In this document: one piece after another, positions 51,864 to 60,386 of the stretch | Layout: every line of letters starts with the position of its first letter | Position numbering within the stretch: position 1 is the first letter of the stretch | NCBI GenBank assembly: GCA_964605235.1 | Contig: CAZSBB010000008.1 | Coordinates: 62,001 to 126,000, forward strand | DNA length: 64,000 nt | Reading direction: 5' to 3' | DNA from: CAZSBB01 sp964605235 | Lineage (GTDB): Bacteria > Planctomycetota > Phycisphaerae > Phycisphaerales > Phycisphaeraceae | The notes under the pieces: generated by a model | Told to the model about the DNA's origin: nothing | Seen by the model: only the letters and a program-made list of their open reading frames with translations | The model's database searches: none | Made by a program: the position numbers and the translations under genes

Positions 51864-54005
51864 GTGTCGCGCCTGCTGCCTGCCATGTTCGTCGGGCTGA
51901 TCGCACTGGGACTGCTCGTTCCCAGCGCCCGCGCCGAGACGCTCACCGACGCCCAGCTCGCCAATCGACGCTGCTTCAACTGCCATAGCCAGACCCGCAT
52001 CGGTGAACTCACCGGCGACGAACGGCGCGGCATGGTGCGCCTGGCGCCGGAGCAGACCGCGCTGGACCCCGCCCCGCGTCCGGGCCTGCTCATCACCGCC
52101 GGCACGCTGTCCCACGGCGTTCATGCCGACCTCGCCTGCACTTCCTGCCATGCTCAGGCCCAGAACCTCCCCCATTCCGTGCCCATGACCCAGGTCAACT
52201 GCGAAAGCTGCCACGCCGATGCGGCAGCGAACTTCCGGCGCGGGGCACACGCCGCCGCCGCGACCCGCCATGACCAGCTGGCGCCCACCTGCGTGACCTG
52301 CCACGGGTCGCACGACATCCGCCCCAAGACCGATCGCCAGTCAACCATCCACCCGTTCAACGCGATCCAGCTCTGCGGCAACTGCCACGAAAAGCACACC
52401 GCCAACCCCGACGGCACCGCGCCCCGGCAGCACATCGAAAATTACCTCGACTCCGTGCATGGTCAGGCGGTCAACAAAGGCGGGCTGCTGGTCGCGGCCA
52501 CCTGCGTCGACTGCCATCGGGCTCATGACGTATTGCCATCGAGCGATCCGCAGTCGGCGGCCCATCGCGGCAACATCCCCCAGACCTGCGGCCAGTGCCA
52601 CCTGGGCGTCGCGGAAACCTACGCCAAGTCGATCCATGGCCAGCTCGTCGCCGAGCAACGCCCCGACGCGCCGGTCTGCTCCGATTGCCATACCGCCCAC
52701 GCCATCAGCCGCACCAGCACGCCCCAGTTCAAACTGGACCTGGTCAATGAATGCGGCTCCTGCCACGACAAACCCCCGCGCAAGAGCACCACCGGCATCT
52801 CGCTGTACGACACCTTCCGCGCCAGCTACCACGGCCAGGTGACCGAGCTGGGCTCCACCCGCGCCGCCCGCTGCAGCGATTGCCACGGCGCTCATGACAT
52901 CCGCCGGGTCGAGGACGCCGAGTCGCGCCTGGCGCTGCCGCATAACCGCGTGACCACCTGTCAGCAGTGCCACGAAAACGCCGACGCCAGCTTCGCCCAG
53001 TTCCACGCCCACGCCGACTTCCGCGACCGCCGCAACTATCCGGTGCTGTGGGCCGTGTGGATGTATTTCATCATCGTCATGAGCTGCGCCTTCGGCTTCT
53101 TCGGGCTGCACTCGGTGCTGTGGTTCCTGCGCTCGCTGTACAACCGCGTCCGCCACGGCGCCCACCCGCGCCATGTCGCCCACGGCCACGCCATCGAACG
53201 CTTCAACAAGACCGACCGCATCAACCATGCTTTCGTCATCATCACCTTCTTCGGCCTGACCCTCACCGGCATGCCCCTGCTCTTCTCCGACACCGAGTGG
53301 GGCAAGTTCCTGGCGGCGTGCTTCGGCGGCGTCACCGCGGCGGGCATCATTCACCGCCTCTTCGCCATCATCCTGGCGATCAACTTCCTGGTCCATGGCT
53401 GGGGCGTCCTCAAGCGCTTCCGCGAGCGCAAAGTCTCCTTCTGGCAATGGCTCTTCGGCCCCAACAGCATGGTGCCGCGCTGGAAGGACTTCACCGACTG
53501 CCTGGGCATGTGGCGCTGGTTCTTCGTCGGCGGACAGAAACCCAAGTTCGATCGCTGGGTGTACTGGGAAAAATTCGACTACTGGGCGGAAATCTTCGGC
53601 ACCGGCATCATCGGCGGCTCGGGCCTGCTGCTGTGGTTCCCCGAATTCTTCGCCCAGTTCATGCCCGGCTGGATGTTCAATGTCGCCACCATCGTCCACG
53701 GCTACGAAGCCATGCTCGCCGTCGGGTTCATCTTCACCATCCACTTCTTCAACGCCCACCTGCGCCTGGAGAAATTCCCGGTCGATGACGTGATGTTCAC
53801 CGGCCGGCTGCCGGAGGAAGAGTTCAAGGAAGAGCGCCCGATGGAATACGAGCGCCTCGTCGCCGCCGGCGAGCTGGAGAAATACCGCGTCCCGGTCGCG
53901 CCGCGCTGGCATCGGCCGCTGGCGGTGCTGGCGGGCGTGGTGGCGATGGCGATCGGCACGACCATCGTGGCGCTGATCGTGCTGGCGGGTCTGGACTGGC
54001 TGTAA
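51864..54005 (+). CDS. Undecahaem cytochrome c fused to a b-type cytochrome membrane domain (CbcL-like)
   Basis: 713 residues from GTG 51864, which gives a proper signal peptide (MSRLLPAMFVGLIALGLLVP SARA) and follows AGGGA; an earlier ATG at 51711 would lie upstream of the sigma54 promoter. The periplasmic part has 11 CxxCH motifs (CFNCH, CTSCH, CESCH, CVTCH, CGNCH, CVDCH, CGQCH, CSDCH, CGSCH, CSDCH, CQQCH). The rest has about six helices with histidines suited to b haems (INHAFVIITFFGLTLTGMP, IIHRLFAIILAINFLVHGW, ATIVHGYEAMLAVGFIFTIH). This layout matches Geobacter CbcL-type quinol oxidoreductases: quinol is oxidised at the membrane and electrons pass to the haem wire. Confidence 0.88.
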   Translation: MSRLLPAMFVGLIALGLLVPSARAETLTDAQLANRRCFNCHSQTRIGELTGDERRGMVRLAPEQTALDPAPRPGLLITAGTLSHGVHADLACTSCHAQAQNLPHSVPMTQVNCESCHADAAANFRRGAHAAAATRHDQLAPTCVTCHGSHDIRPKTDRQSTIHPFNAIQLCGNCHEKHTANPDGTAPRQHIENYLDSVHGQAVNKGGLLVAATCVDCHRAHDVLPSSDPQSAAHRGNIPQTCGQCHLGVAETYAKSIHGQLVAEQRPDAPVCSDCHTAHAISRTSTPQFKLDLVNECGSCHDKPPRKSTTGISLYDTFRASYHGQVTELGSTRAARCSDCHGAHDIRRVEDAESRLALPHNRVTTCQQCHENADASFAQFHAHADFRDRRNYPVLWAVWMYFIIVMSCAFGFFGLHSVLWFLRSLYNRVRHGAHPRHVAHGHAIERFNKTDRINHAFVIITFFGLTLTGMPLLFSDTEWGKFLAACFGGVTAAGIIHRLFAIILAINFLVHGWGVLKRFRERKVSFWQWLFGPNSMVPRWKDFTDCLGMWRWFFVGGQKPKFDRWVYWEKFDYWAEIFGTGIIGGSGLLLWFPEFFAQFMPGWMFNVATIVHGYEAMLAVGFIFTIHFFNAHLRLEKFPVDDVMFTGRLPEEEFKEERPMEYERLVAAGELEKYRVPVAPRWHRPLAVLAGVVAMAIGTTIVALIVLAGLDWL

Positions 54006-54015
54006 GGAGCAGGTC

Positions 54016-55473
54016 ATGAGCGGACGCGGCCTCAAGTGGCTGGGGGTCAAACATCGTCCCGACGCCAAACGCCTGCGCTACGTCCCCAACCTCTGGGGCT
54101 GGTTCGTGCTGGTGGGTCTGGCGGCGGCCGGCGGCACGCTGGGCTTCCTGGAATACAGCATGCAGCCGGAGTTCTGCCGCTCCTGCCACCTCATGGAGCC
54201 CTACTACCAGGCGTGGCATGAATCGAGCCACCGCGACATCCCCTGCGGCGACTGCCACTTCGAGCCGGGCTGGGAAGCCACCTTCCGCGGCAAGTTCGAA
54301 GCCTCCAGCCAGGCGGTCAAATACATCACCGGGACCTATGGCTCAAAACCTCACGCCGAGGTGCGCGACTCCTCCTGTCTGCGCTCGGGCTGCCACGAAC
54401 ATCGCACGCTTGAAGGCAAGGTCAACTGGACGGTGCGCTCCGCGCGCGGCCATGACGTGACCATTCGCTTCGACCACACTCCGCACATGACCGAGCTGCG
54501 CCGCGGCAAGGAACTGCGCTGCGTCTCCTGCCATTCGCAGATTGTGCAGGGCCAGCACATCGTGGTCACGCTCGACACCTGTTTTCTCTGCCATTTCAAG
54601 GGACTCAAGCACGGCCGGGATGACGAAACCCTCGGCGGCTGCAACGCCTGTCACGACGCGCCCAAAGGTGAAATCCGCCTGGCGAACACCGGCGTGTTCA
54701 ATCACGCCGAGTTCCTCGACCGCGGCGTGCGCTGCGAAAACTGCCACAGCGATTCCGTGGCCGGCGACGGCGCGGTGCCGCGGCAGATGTGCTGGAACTG
54801 CCACAATCAGCCGCAGCATCTGGCGCGCTACAGCGACAGCGCCTTCGTGCATCGCCAGCATGTCAGCGAGCACAAGGTCGAATGTTCCAGTTGCCACGTG
54901 CAGATCGAGCATCACCTGACCGCCGCCGTGCCGGTGAGTCTGGACCCCTTGCTGGGGGCGGGACATCCTCTGCAGAACAGCGGCAATTGCGGGCAGTGCC
55001 ATGAGCAATCGCACAACGGGCCGCTGGCGCTGTACCGCGGCACCGGGGGGCGCGGCGTGCCGGACATGCCCAGCCCGATGTACCGCGCCCAGGTCGACTG
55101 CATCGGTTGTCACCAGCAGAAAGCGCTCTCGCGCGAGGATGCGGCCGTGCTGGGTCAGACCTTCATCGCCAGCCAGCAGCGCTGCGACCACTGCCACGGC
55201 GCCCGCTACAACGACGTCATCACCATCTGGAAAAACCAGTCCGCCCTGCAACTGTCGGAAGCCGAAGTCGCCCTCCAGCAGGCGGAAACCCACCTGGCGG
55301 GGCTGACGCTCGACGCAGCGCAAAAACTCGAAACCCAGCGTCTGCTCGACGACGCGCGGCACAACATTCGCATGGTGAAACTCGGACGCGGGGCGCACAA
55401 CATGACCTACGCCACCGCCCTGCTGACGTATGCGACCGAGTGTTGCCAGAAGGTCAAGGATGTGAAGCCGTGA
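54016..55473 (+). CDS. NapC/NirT-type membrane-anchored dodecahaem cytochrome c
   Basis: 485 residues, AAGGAG before the ATG. One N-terminal anchor helix (LWGWFVLVGLAAAGGTLGFL) followed by the NapC/NrfH-like first haem site (MQPEFCRSCHLMEPYYQAWH, then CGDCH). In all there are 11 CxxCH motifs and one CX4CH (CLRSGCH near residue 120). The C-terminal ~90 residues are a helical, haem-free domain (QLSEAEVALQQAETHLAGL). NapC/NirT proteins take electrons from quinol to periplasmic partners; ImcH of Geobacter is a comparable larger version. Starts 10 nt after the CbcL-like gene. Confidence 0.88.
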   Translation: MSGRGLKWLGVKHRPDAKRLRYVPNLWGWFVLVGLAAAGGTLGFLEYSMQPEFCRSCHLMEPYYQAWHESSHRDIPCGDCHFEPGWEATFRGKFEASSQAVKYITGTYGSKPHAEVRDSSCLRSGCHEHRTLEGKVNWTVRSARGHDVTIRFDHTPHMTELRRGKELRCVSCHSQIVQGQHIVVTLDTCFLCHFKGLKHGRDDETLGGCNACHDAPKGEIRLANTGVFNHAEFLDRGVRCENCHSDSVAGDGAVPRQMCWNCHNQPQHLARYSDSAFVHRQHVSEHKVECSSCHVQIEHHLTAAVPVSLDPLLGAGHPLQNSGNCGQCHEQSHNGPLALYRGTGGRGVPDMPSPMYRAQVDCIGCHQQKALSREDAAVLGQTFIASQQRCDHCHGARYNDVITIWKNQSALQLSEAEVALQQAETHLAGLTLDAAQKLETQRLLDDARHNIRMVKLGRGAHNMTYATALLTYATECCQKVKDVKP

Positions 55474-57122
55474 ACCCCAACGCGCGACAGTTAGCCCTCG
55501 GCTCTGCCGGGGGATTGGTCGCTCGTCAACCAGACGCAGCCCTTGCCGCATGGAAAATCGATGCATCGTCTGCCCGGAGGGTGACACCGTACACGCAACG
55601 ACAGCGCCAGTCGGTAGGCAATCCCCCGGCAAAGCCGGGGGCTAACGGCGGCATAGCGTGGTTGCTGGCGGGTCTGGTGCTGGCTTTTGCACTTACAGGT
55701 TGCGGCCGCGAGGAACCCCCCGCCGCGCCCCCGGTTGCCAATACCGAGAAATCCAGCGGCGATTCGACTGCCAATTATCCCGTCGGCGGCGCGATGCCCG
55801 GCACCACGCCGCCCCCGGCGGTGCAGGTTGCCGCGGTGCCGCCGGCGCCCCGCCCGACCGCAGCGCTGCCCGCCGATGCGTCCTGCGTCACCCCCGCCTG
55901 TCACGCCCGCTTCGCCACCGCCCGCCAGGTGCATGGCCCGGTGGGCGCAGGTGAATGCCTGGTCTGCCATCAGCCGGATCAGGGCGACCACCGCTATCCG
56001 CTCAAACGCAGCCAGGAAGAAACCTGCACGTTCTGCCATCGCGTCACCGGGGTGCAGCAGTTCGTGCATCAGGCGGTCACCGACGCCAAGGCCGGCTGCA
56101 TCGCCTGTCACGACCCGCACGCTTCCGACAGCAAGTATCTGCTGGCGGGAGCGACGGTGTCGCAGACCTGCGCCAAGTGCCATCAGGTGGAACTCAAGAA
56201 GCACACGCATGGCCCGGTCGCCCAGGGCCAGTGCACGCTGTGCCATCTGCCGCATGAAGCGGACAACGCGCAGCTCCTGCGCGGCGGCGCGGGCAACGCC
56301 CATTGCCTGACCTGTCATGAAGATCTCAAGCTGCAACTCGCCAGCGCACCGCATGTGCATCAGCCCGCCAAAGACCAGTGCACGACCTGCCACAACGCCC
56401 ATGCGTCGGACTATCCGCGGATGCTCGCCACCCCGGTCAAGGACAACTGCTACACCTGCCATGAGCAGCTCCAAAAGACGGTCGCTTCCGCGAGCAATCC
56501 GCATCAGGCGGTGTTCACCGGCAAACAGTGCGGCAACTGCCACGACCCGCATGCCGCCGGCCGCGATCATCTGCTCAAGGCCCGGGTGGACAACCTGTGT
56601 CTGACCTGCCACAACCAGGAAATCCAAAGCAGCTCCGGGCGCGTCATCGCCAACATGGAACCCTTGCTCAAGGACCGCAAGTTCCTGCATGGGCCGGTCA
56701 AGGCGGGCCAGTGCGATGCCTGTCACAACGCCCACGGAGCCGCGCACTCGCGGCTGCTGCGGGAGAATTTCACCGAAGCGTTTTACGCCGACTTCGACGA
56801 GAGCATTTACGCCCTGTGCTTCACCTGTCACGACCAGCAACTGGTGGAAACGGAAAAAACCACCACGCTCACCGGCTTTCGCAATGGCGCGCAGAATCTG
56901 CATTACGTGCATGTGCACCGCGACCGCAAGGGCCGCACCTGCCGCACCTGCCACGCCATTCATGCGAGCAATCTGCCCCGGCACATGGCGACCGATGTGC
57001 CGTTTGAAGGTTCGGGGTGGGCGATGCCCATCAAGTTCCAGGCGACCGCCGATGGCGGAAGCTGCTCGCCGGGCTGTCATGAGCCGTATGCCTATCACCG
57101 GGGGAAGGATGGTGACCAATGA
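55470..57122 (+). CDS. Multihaem cytochrome c lipoprotein (15 haem sites), paralogue 1
   Basis: 550 residues if translation starts at GTG 55470, which overlaps the preceding TGA; GTG 55581 is an alternative, so the N-terminus is uncertain. A lipobox (LVLAFALTGC, Cys codon at 55701) makes it a lipoprotein. The haem part has 13 CxxCH, an opening CX4CH (CVTPACH) and a closing CX3CH (CSPGCH), arranged as paired-CxxCH modules with HxPH-like spacers (ACHDPHASDSKYLL). The same order occurs in the next gene. The proposed 5' end contains a pair of family B palindromic repeats. Likely periplasmic or outer-membrane electron carrier. Confidence 0.85.
   Translation: MNPNARQLALGSAGGLVARQPDAALAAWKIDASSARRVTPYTQRQRQSVGNPPAKPGANGGIAWLLAGLVLAFALTGCGREEPPAAPPVANTEKSSGDSTANYPVGGAMPGTTPPPAVQVAAVPPAPRPTAALPADASCVTPACHARFATARQVHGPVGAGECLVCHQPDQGDHRYPLKRSQEETCTFCHRVTGVQQFVHQAVTDAKAGCIACHDPHASDSKYLLAGATVSQTCAKCHQVELKKHTHGPVAQGQCTLCHLPHEADNAQLLRGGAGNAHCLTCHEDLKLQLASAPHVHQPAKDQCTTCHNAHASDYPRMLATPVKDNCYTCHEQLQKTVASASNPHQAVFTGKQCGNCHDPHAAGRDHLLKARVDNLCLTCHNQEIQSSSGRVIANMEPLLKDRKFLHGPVKAGQCDACHNAHGAAHSRLLRENFTEAFYADFDESIYALCFTCHDQQLVETEKTTTLTGFRNGAQNLHYVHVHRDRKGRTCRTCHAIHASNLPRHMATDVPFEGSGWAMPIKFQATADGGSCSPGCHEPYAYHRGKDGDQ
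55491..55645. repeat. Family B palindromic repeat pair inside the apparent 5' coding end
   Basis: TTAGCCCTCGGCTCTGCCGG begins the copy at 55491-55516; the inverted copy is 55620-55645 (ends GCCGGGGGCTAA). They match at 24 of 26 positions when inverted. If 55470 is the start codon the second copy would encode PPAKPGANG just before the lipoprotein signal. Confidence 0.8.
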
Positions 57123-58555
57123 CGTGGCGCTGCACCTTTATCACTGTGCTGCTGACGGGGCTGGCGTGGCCGGCGTACGCGGTGGACCGCCCCACCACGG
57201 AGATTCCGCGCGAAAGCTGCGTGACCGCCAGTTGCCACGTCGGCGTCAAGGACCACGCGGTGCTGCATGGCCCGGTGAATGTCAACGCCTGCGAGGCGTG
57301 CCACACGCTGGAAGATGCCGCGACCCACAAGTTCAAGCTCACCCGCAACGAGAAAGAGCTGTGCACCTTCTGTCATCAGATGCCGCTGGAAGGCGCCAAG
57401 CTGGTGCATAAGCCGCTGACCACCGGCGAGTGCCTGCCCTGCCACAATCCCCACGGCGGCTTCGACCGCGCCAGCCTCCGCGGCAAATCGCTCAAGGACG
57501 CCTGCAACCAGTGCCATGAACCCGTCGCCACGCCCAACCATCGCGCAGTGCATGGCCCGGTGGCGGCCGGCGCGTGCACGGTCTGCCATCAGCCGCACAC
57601 CGGCGAACGCAAGAACCTGCTCGTTGCCGAGGGCAACGCCCTGTGCCTGCTGTGCCACACCCAGATGCAGGACGCCATGGCGAAAGCCAAATTCAAGCAT
57701 GAAGCGGTCGAACAGGACTGCATGAGCTGCCACGACCCGCATGCGTCGGACTATCCCATGATGGTCAAGCAGGCGCCCGTCGAACTGTGCACCAAATGCC
57801 ATGAGCCGGTCAAGCAGGCAGCCCTCGCCGCCACGCACAAGCACAAAGTCGTCACCGAAGGCGATGCCTGTCTGTACTGCCACACCGCCCACGGCAGCGA
57901 CCTGAAGCACCTCATGAAATCCCAGCCGATCAAGGTCTGCATGCAGTGCCATGAGAAGCCGCTGCTGGACGACGCGGGCAAAACGCTGGTCGCCGGCGTG
58001 GGCGAAGTGCTCGATCCCAGGCTCATCAAGCATGGCCCGATCAACGACGGCTCGTGCGGCGGCTGCCACAATGTCCACGGCTCCAACGTCACCGCCCTGC
58101 TCGCCAAGGAATATCCCGCCCAGTTCTATGCTCCCTTCGACGTGGACAACTACGCCATCTGCTTCACCTGTCACGATCAGCAACTGGTCGAACTGCCCAA
58201 GACCGACAAGCTGACCAACTTCCGCAACGGCGAGGTGAACATGCACTACCTGCATGTGAACAAGCAGAAGGGCCGCACGTGTCGCGCCTGTCACGCCACG
58301 CACGTGAGCGGCAACAAGGTGCACATCCGCGAAAGTGTGCCGTTCGGGCAGTGGGAATTGCCGATCAACTACCAACCCACCGCCACCGGCGGCACCTGCA
58401 CTCCCGGCTGTCACCAGCAACTCGGTTATAACCGGGACCAGCCGGCCGCCCCGGCCGCCGGTGAAGTGAAACCCGCTGCGGAGGCCGCTGCCCCTGCGGC
58501 ACCAGTCGCCCCGACTGCCCCCGCCCGTGCGCCCGTTCAGGAGACTCAGCCATGA
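57119..58555 (+). CDS. Multihaem cytochrome c (15 haem sites), paralogue 2
   Basis: 478 residues, start overlapping the previous stop by 4 nt. Sec signal peptide TFITVLLTGLAWPAYAVD. It has CX4CH first (CVTASCH), 13 CxxCH, and CX3CH last (CTPGCH), the same order as paralogue 1, with matching segments such as CMSCHDPHASDYP and CFTCHDQQLVELPKTDKLTN versus CFTCHDQQLVETEKTTTLTG. It is a soluble protein rather than a lipoprotein. The C-terminal ~45 residues are a Pro/Ala linker without haems. Together the two paralogues look like a tandem duplication that built a periplasmic electron wire. Confidence 0.9.
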   Translation: MTWRCTFITVLLTGLAWPAYAVDRPTTEIPRESCVTASCHVGVKDHAVLHGPVNVNACEACHTLEDAATHKFKLTRNEKELCTFCHQMPLEGAKLVHKPLTTGECLPCHNPHGGFDRASLRGKSLKDACNQCHEPVATPNHRAVHGPVAAGACTVCHQPHTGERKNLLVAEGNALCLLCHTQMQDAMAKAKFKHEAVEQDCMSCHDPHASDYPMMVKQAPVELCTKCHEPVKQAALAATHKHKVVTEGDACLYCHTAHGSDLKHLMKSQPIKVCMQCHEKPLLDDAGKTLVAGVGEVLDPRLIKHGPINDGSCGGCHNVHGSNVTALLAKEYPAQFYAPFDVDNYAICFTCHDQQLVELPKTDKLTNFRNGEVNMHYLHVNKQKGRTCRACHATHVSGNKVHIRESVPFGQWELPINYQPTATGGTCTPGCHQQLGYNRDQPAAPAAGEVKPAAEAAAPAAPVAPTAPARAPVQETQP

Positions 58556-59472
58556 CCGCCGCTGTTCTGTTCATGACCTGCCTGCTGGCGACCACGCCCT
58601 GGCGCGCTCAGACGCTCGCCGGGCAGTCGGTGCAAGTGCCCGCCGCCCAGCCGACGGTGCTGCTGTTCCTGCGCCCCGGCCAGAAGCAAAGCGCTGAAGC
58701 CCTGGCGGAACTGCGGCTGTTGGTGGGCACGTCCACTGATCTGCAACTGCTGGCGGTGGTCAGCGGGACCGATGCCGCCATCCGCGCCCAGCAGGCGGTC
58801 AAGGAAATGAAGATCGACTGGCCGGTGGTCGCCGACTCGGACTTCGCCGCCGCCGGCAGGTTTGATGTGCATGTCTGGCCCACCACGGTGGCGGTCGGGA
58901 CCGACGGCCAGGTCGTCGCCCACATCGCCAGCACCCCCAGCAGTTACCGCAAAGACCTGCAGGCATACCTCGACCGCCTGCGCGGCCGCATCGATGACGC
59001 CACCTTGCAACAGCGCTTGAACCAGACGGGCATCGTGGCTGACAGCCCCCAGCAGATGGCGGCCCGGCATCTGAAAGTCGCCCAGCAAATGGCGCCGCGC
59101 CATGGCGACCTCGCCAAAGCGGAGCTCGCCAAAGCCATCGCGCTCGAGCCGACGGATCCCGCCCTGCAACTGGCGATCGCGGACCTGCTTTCGCAACTGG
59201 GTGAAGCCGCCCAGGCGCTGACGGTGCTGGAAAAGCTGCCCGCCGACGCCGCCCCGCCCTGGCGTCCCGCGCTGATCCGCGGGCGTTGTCTGCTCCTGCA
59301 GAAACAAACCGCCCAGGCGGCCGAGCAATTGACGCTGGCGACCCGGCTCAACCCGCGTCCCGCCGAGGCGTGGTACCTGCTGGGCCGCATCGCCCAGGAC
59401 GCCGGCAAGCTGGAAGACGCGGCGCAGGCATATCGCAAAGCGTATGAAACCACCGAGGAAGGTCGGCGGTAG
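58552..59472 (+). CDS. Thioredoxin-fold protein without CxxC, joined to TPR repeats
   Basis: 306 residues, start overlapping the previous stop by 4 nt. An N-terminal signal-like segment, then a TlpA/redoxin-like fold (PTVLLFLRPGQKQSAEALAE, then DWPVVADSDFAAAGRFDVHV and the cis-Pro strand WPTTVAVGTDGQVV). The active-site position reads RPGQKQS, so no redox cysteines. From about residue 165 there are TPR helices (HGDLAKAELAKAIALEPTDP, LTLATRLNPRPAEAWYLLGR). Probably a periplasmic scaffold or assembly factor for the cytochromes rather than an oxidoreductase. Last gene of the operon. Confidence 0.78.
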   Translation: MTAAVLFMTCLLATTPWRAQTLAGQSVQVPAAQPTVLLFLRPGQKQSAEALAELRLLVGTSTDLQLLAVVSGTDAAIRAQQAVKEMKIDWPVVADSDFAAAGRFDVHVWPTTVAVGTDGQVVAHIASTPSSYRKDLQAYLDRLRGRIDDATLQQRLNQTGIVADSPQQMAARHLKVAQQMAPRHGDLAKAELAKAIALEPTDPALQLAIADLLSQLGEAAQALTVLEKLPADAAPPWRPALIRGRCLLLQKQTAQAAEQLTLATRLNPRPAEAWYLLGRIAQDAGKLEDAAQAYRKAYETTEEGRR

Positions 59473-59497
59473 TCCGGTGGAAGTAGCTGCACACGTA

Positions 59498-59519
59498 TGA
59501 CCTGGCAAGAATCAGGTCA
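59498..59519 (+). terminator. Hairpin after the cytochrome operon
   Basis: TGACCTG (59498-59504) and CAGGTCA (59513-59519) pair around an 8-nt loop, 26 nt after the last stop codon. No T-run follows, so terminator function is only suggested by position. Confidence 0.35.
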
Positions 59520-59529
59520 CAACGCGATA

Positions 59530-60090
59530 TCATGCTGGTCCGATTTTCCCCGCGATATCAGAATCACCTGTCGCAGAGTGTTTAACGTTCACCTCGGCGT
59601 CTAGCCCTATCTCACAACGGCAACACCGGCTAAACAGTTGCCCGCCATCGGCTCGGTCATCAGCCAGGTCAAGGATTTTGATGCTTGATGCAGCAAGAAT
59701 GATGCGTGTGTTGGTTAGATCATGAATAGTCCGAACAGATTGCAGATACGTCTTTTTAAGCGCATCAGCATCATCCAGAACCAACCACATCTCAGTCTGC
59801 TTAAAATATTCGAGAATCCGCTCCATGATGTCGTAGGCATCGCCATCTGTTGACAGCTTTAATGATTTTGCAATTTCCACATAAAATTGCTTACGTGTTC
59901 GATAATTGCTGCATTTGACGTAGTGGCCGATATTCTCATGCAGGACATCCTTCAGCCGACGTTGTCTGCTCTGGAAATCAGGCCAAACAAGAATCAAGAT
60001 TGATTCGGCTATGCGAACCATCTTGATGGCTTCGTCAAACCGGGCGTCTGATGTTGGAAATCTCATTGGGTCAAAAAACAACAGCTGCAT
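59530..60090 (-). CDS. MuB/TniB-like AAA ATPase with a degenerate P-loop, in a low-GC island
   Basis: 186 residues. GAGGAGG sits 6 nt before ATG 60090, so this start is well supported. Walker B is clear (EMWLVLDDADAL), followed by SVRTIHDLTNTRIILAASS (sensor 1) and GGQLFSRCCRCEIGL, the pattern of transposition helper ATPases of the MuB/TniB/ExeA type. Where a GxxGxGKS loop is expected (after SILILVW) the sequence reads PDFQSRQRRLKD, so nucleotide binding is doubtful. Codon use is clearly AT-richer than all neighbours. No transposase lies beside it. It is probably a captured or decaying mobile-element gene; the family call is by eye. Confidence 0.5.
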   Translation of the reverse strand: MQLLFFDPMRFPTSDARFDEAIKMVRIAESILILVWPDFQSRQRRLKDVLHENIGHYVKCSNYRTRKQFYVEIAKSLKLSTDGDAYDIMERILEYFKQTEMWLVLDDADALKKTYLQSVRTIHDLTNTRIILAASSIKILDLADDRADGGQLFSRCCRCEIGLDAEVNVKHSATGDSDIAGKIGPA

Positions 60091-60386
60091 TCATTTCCTC
60101 CTCGCTTCTGGATTGATCTACCGAGACATACAGCCATCATATCGGTAGACAATATCGAACTGAATGAATCCTGAAGTCACGCGACAAAGCGCCCCACAGT
60201 TCGAGGTGTGACACCCCACCCAGAATCTCCCATATCTATCAGTGACATCAAGTATGTCGAGACGGGCGCATCTACACTTCAGGCCAGCGAAGCCACGAAC
60301 TGATTAAACACACACACCGTCCAAGGTGGGACGGCGTGTGGGCATCCAAGCAGGATGAGCGTCGGAATGCAGTCAGCCCAGCCCCC
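60091..60386. other. Low-GC intergenic stretch (296 bp)
   Basis: This is the upstream flank of the low-GC gene and the downstream flank of hemA. Apart from the strong hairpin at 60311-60340 I find no gene, repeat copy or mobile-element end in it. Confidence 0.5.
60311..60340 (-). terminator. Probable terminator of the ccm-hemA operon
   Basis: CACACACCGTCC (60311-60322) and GGACGGCGTGTG (60329-60340) form a 12-bp stem with one A-G mismatch and a 6-nt loop. Read on the minus strand the hairpin lies about 46 nt after the hemA stop and is followed by a T-rich TGTTTAAT. Confidence 0.5.

Noticed and set aside
59523..59559. Repeated GCGATATCA as possible transposon target duplication
   Set aside because: The two copies are only 28 nt apart at one side of the island; no copy is found at the other side, so they do not bracket an element.
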